This document shows, in pieces, positions 62,817 through 64,000 of a stretch of 64,000 nt of DNA. The first letter of the stretch is position 1. Each line of letters opens with the position of its first letter. Origin of the DNA: Mycolicibacterium moriokaense (GTDB lineage: Bacteria > Actinomycetota > Actinomycetes > Mycobacteriales > Mycobacteriaceae). The notes beneath the pieces are model-generated. The model saw only the letters and a program-made list of their open reading frames with translations. It searched no databases and was not told where the DNA came from. The stretch is from the NCBI RefSeq assembly GCF_003201655.1, contig NZ_QJJU01000003.1:372001-436000 (forward strand), given 5' to 3'. The position numbers and the translations under genes were made by a program.

Positions 62817-63518
62817 CTAGGTGTTGCGCCCGCCGTTGACTCCCAGAATCTGCCCGGTGATATAACCGGCCTCCTCGGAGATCAGGAAAGCACATGCGGC
62901 AGCGATGTCTTCCGGCTTACCCATGCGGCGAACGGGCGTCGCGTCGATGGTGGCCTGAACGTCGCGGAGCCTGCCGCGGGCCTCGGCGTTGCGCAGCATC
63001 GGTGTATCGATGAAGCCAGGTGGCACCGCATTGACCGTGATACCCGCAGGCCCGTACTCGAGCGCCAGCGACTTGGTCAACCCGTTCACCGCAGACTTCG
63101 CTGCCACATAGTGCGACATGTACGGCGTGCCGGAATGGGTGCTGGACGAGGAGATGTTCACGATGCGTCCCCAGCCGGCGTCGACCATGTCGGGCAACAC
63201 CGCCTGAATGCAGTGGAACACGCCGTTCAGATTCACGTCGACCACCTTCTGCCATTCCTCGAAGGTGATGTCGGTGAACCGCTTGAACCCGTCCAGGCCC
63301 GCCGCGTTGACGAGGATCCCTACGGGGCCCAACTGTGCCCGGATCGCCAACAGTGCAGTCTCCACTTGGGCTCGATCAGTCACGTCCGCCGTCTGCGCAA
63401 ATTCGTCATCGGATGGGTTCAGGTCGATCGTGGCCACGTGGTAGCCGTCCGCGCGCAGCCGGTTCGCGACCGCCCGGCCGATACCCGAGCCGCCTCCAGT
63501 GACGACAGCCGTCTTCAT
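62817..63518 (-). CDS. SDR family oxidoreductase (FabG-like)
   Basis: A 233-residue classical SDR: TGGGSGIGRAVAN cofactor motif, NAAG, Ser in ISSSSTHSG, YVAAK catalytic Tyr-Lys, and a C-terminal YITGQILGVNGG. It reduces or oxidises a hydroxyacyl or similar substrate. It lies 63 bases after the partial TetR gene and 30 bases before the thioesterase gene, all on the minus strand. Confidence 0.9.
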   Translation of the reverse strand: MKTAVVTGGGSGIGRAVANRLRADGYHVATIDLNPSDDEFAQTADVTDRAQVETALLAIRAQLGPVGILVNAAGLDGFKRFTDITFEEWQKVVDVNLNGVFHCIQAVLPDMVDAGWGRIVNISSSSTHSGTPYMSHYVAAKSAVNGLTKSLALEYGPAGITVNAVPPGFIDTPMLRNAEARGRLRDVQATIDATPVRRMGKPEDIAAACAFLISEEAGYITGQILGVNGGRNT

Positions 63519-63581
63519 AACAGTTCCTTCCTTGGCCCAATGCCATTTGAGATCGGTTGAATACCTTGATGATTGGATGAC

Positions 63582-64000
63582 CTACGTCACGCGCCGAGGA
63601 GCACGCAGGCCTAACGTGCGACGGCTTGCTTCGACGAGAAGCTTCCGCAGTGACTCGTCATCGCGGTTGCCCCATGCCGGGCCCGCCGCAGCGGCCATGC
63701 CTGCGAACACCATTGCCGCCTTGACCTCGCCAGCCGGTCCAGGGTCAACGTCAGCGAGCAGTGCCAGTTGCCGCCAGATCAGGTCTCCCCACTCGGCACG
63801 CTCGGTGAGCACCGTGGCGACGCTAGGGTCCGAGGCAAGTACCGCGACGAGTCCCCGATTCCGCACCGCCAACGCGGCGTAGCCGCTCAGCATGTGCTCC
63901 GCTCGGGCGTGCGGCGTGCGTCTTGTCTCTGCCGATTCGACGACGGTTCGTAGCTCGTCGAGTATCGGCTCGATCACCGCGGCGAGCAGCTGCTCGCGGG
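63582..64000 (-). CDS. TetR family regulator, C-terminal part (start outside window)
   Basis: The frame is open to the right edge, so the N-terminal DNA-binding domain is not visible. The 139 visible residues are helical (LLAAVIEPILDELRTVVESA, MLSGYAALAVRNRGLVAVLA, EWGDLIWRQLALLADVDPG), as in the ligand domain of TetR proteins, and end in RRTLGLRAP. The internal GTG at 63977 is not the true start. It probably controls the SDR and thioesterase genes that follow. Confidence 0.7.
   Translation of the reverse strand, partial: REQLLAAVIEPILDELRTVVESAETRRTPHARAEHMLSGYAALAVRNRGLVAVLASDPSVATVLTERAEWGDLIWRQLALLADVDPGPAGEVKAAMVFAGMAAAAGPAWGNRDDESLRKLLVEASRRTLGLRAPRRVT

Noticed and set aside
62205..63560. 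451-codon plus-strand ORF over the SDR and thioesterase
   Set aside because: Arg/His-rich shadow of two good minus-strand genes.

Overview
The window is high-GC actinobacterial DNA, and its gene families point to a Mycobacterium or Mycolicibacterium chromosome. The evidence is an MmpL-family RND transporter, PapA-type acyltransferases beside a DrrABC exporter, a long (762-residue) isocitrate lyase, a PrrB-like histidine kinase, a RipD-like protein, CYP138-like and CYP140-like P450s, a SigL-like sigma factor, and F420-type Ddn and PPOX proteins. Species cannot be fixed from this stretch. I saw no rRNA, tRNA, CRISPR array, insertion sequence or prophage.

Layout. Bases 1-593 hold a truncated SDR gene divergent from a TetR gene, with two copies of a palindromic operator between them. 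Bases 1305-10831 form a surface-lipid assembly and export region. A six-gene minus-strand operon with overlapping or nearly touching genes (PapA acyltransferase, DrrA, DrrB, DrrC, second HxxxDG acyltransferase, polytopic membrane protein) converges on an mmpL gene, and no polyketide synthase is present. Bases 11578-19778 hold a glutamine amidotransferase, a small membrane protein, isocitrate lyase, an orphan PrrB-like kinase, a DinB-fold protein, a non-catalytic NlpC/P60 protein and malic enzyme. Bases 19775-23445 run P450, an SDR with an in-frame amber codon, and a eukaryotic/archaeal-type prolyl-tRNA synthetase.

Bases 23872-30867 look like a specialised-metabolism block: an orphan SigL-like ECF sigma factor, an XRE/MmyB regulator, then FAD monooxygenase, a berberine-bridge-type flavoenzyme, a class A flavin monooxygenase and an O-methyltransferase. 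Both transcription units of the enzyme block are preceded by nearly identical TGAAC(C/A)-N16-CGTGTC elements, the promoter form known for SigL. This is the best candidate for an undescribed system.

Bases 30897-45165 hold small secreted proteins (one with four Cys-Trp repeats), threonine aldolase, a DszA/NtaA-type FMN monooxygenase, a TetR/aldo-keto reductase pair with a 31-codon coupled ORF, an FKBP lipoprotein, a BTRD1-repeat serine hydrolase, an alpha/beta hydrolase, a CYP140-like P450 lacking the I-helix acid, an orphan PIN toxin, and a degenerate stretch with strong palindromes. Bases 45478-50255 contain a large SARP/BTAD-ATPase regulator. The same TTGGAA direct repeat with 11-base period occurs before it and before two neighbouring genes, suggesting a small local regulon. 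Bases 50406-64000 hold small membrane proteins, two overlapping Baeyer-Villiger-type monooxygenases opposite an EthD gene, MOSC and PPOX proteins, a MerR regulator, a UvrA paralogue, a GIN-domain lipoprotein, an AraC-VOC pair, and a TetR-SDR-thioesterase cluster running off the right edge.
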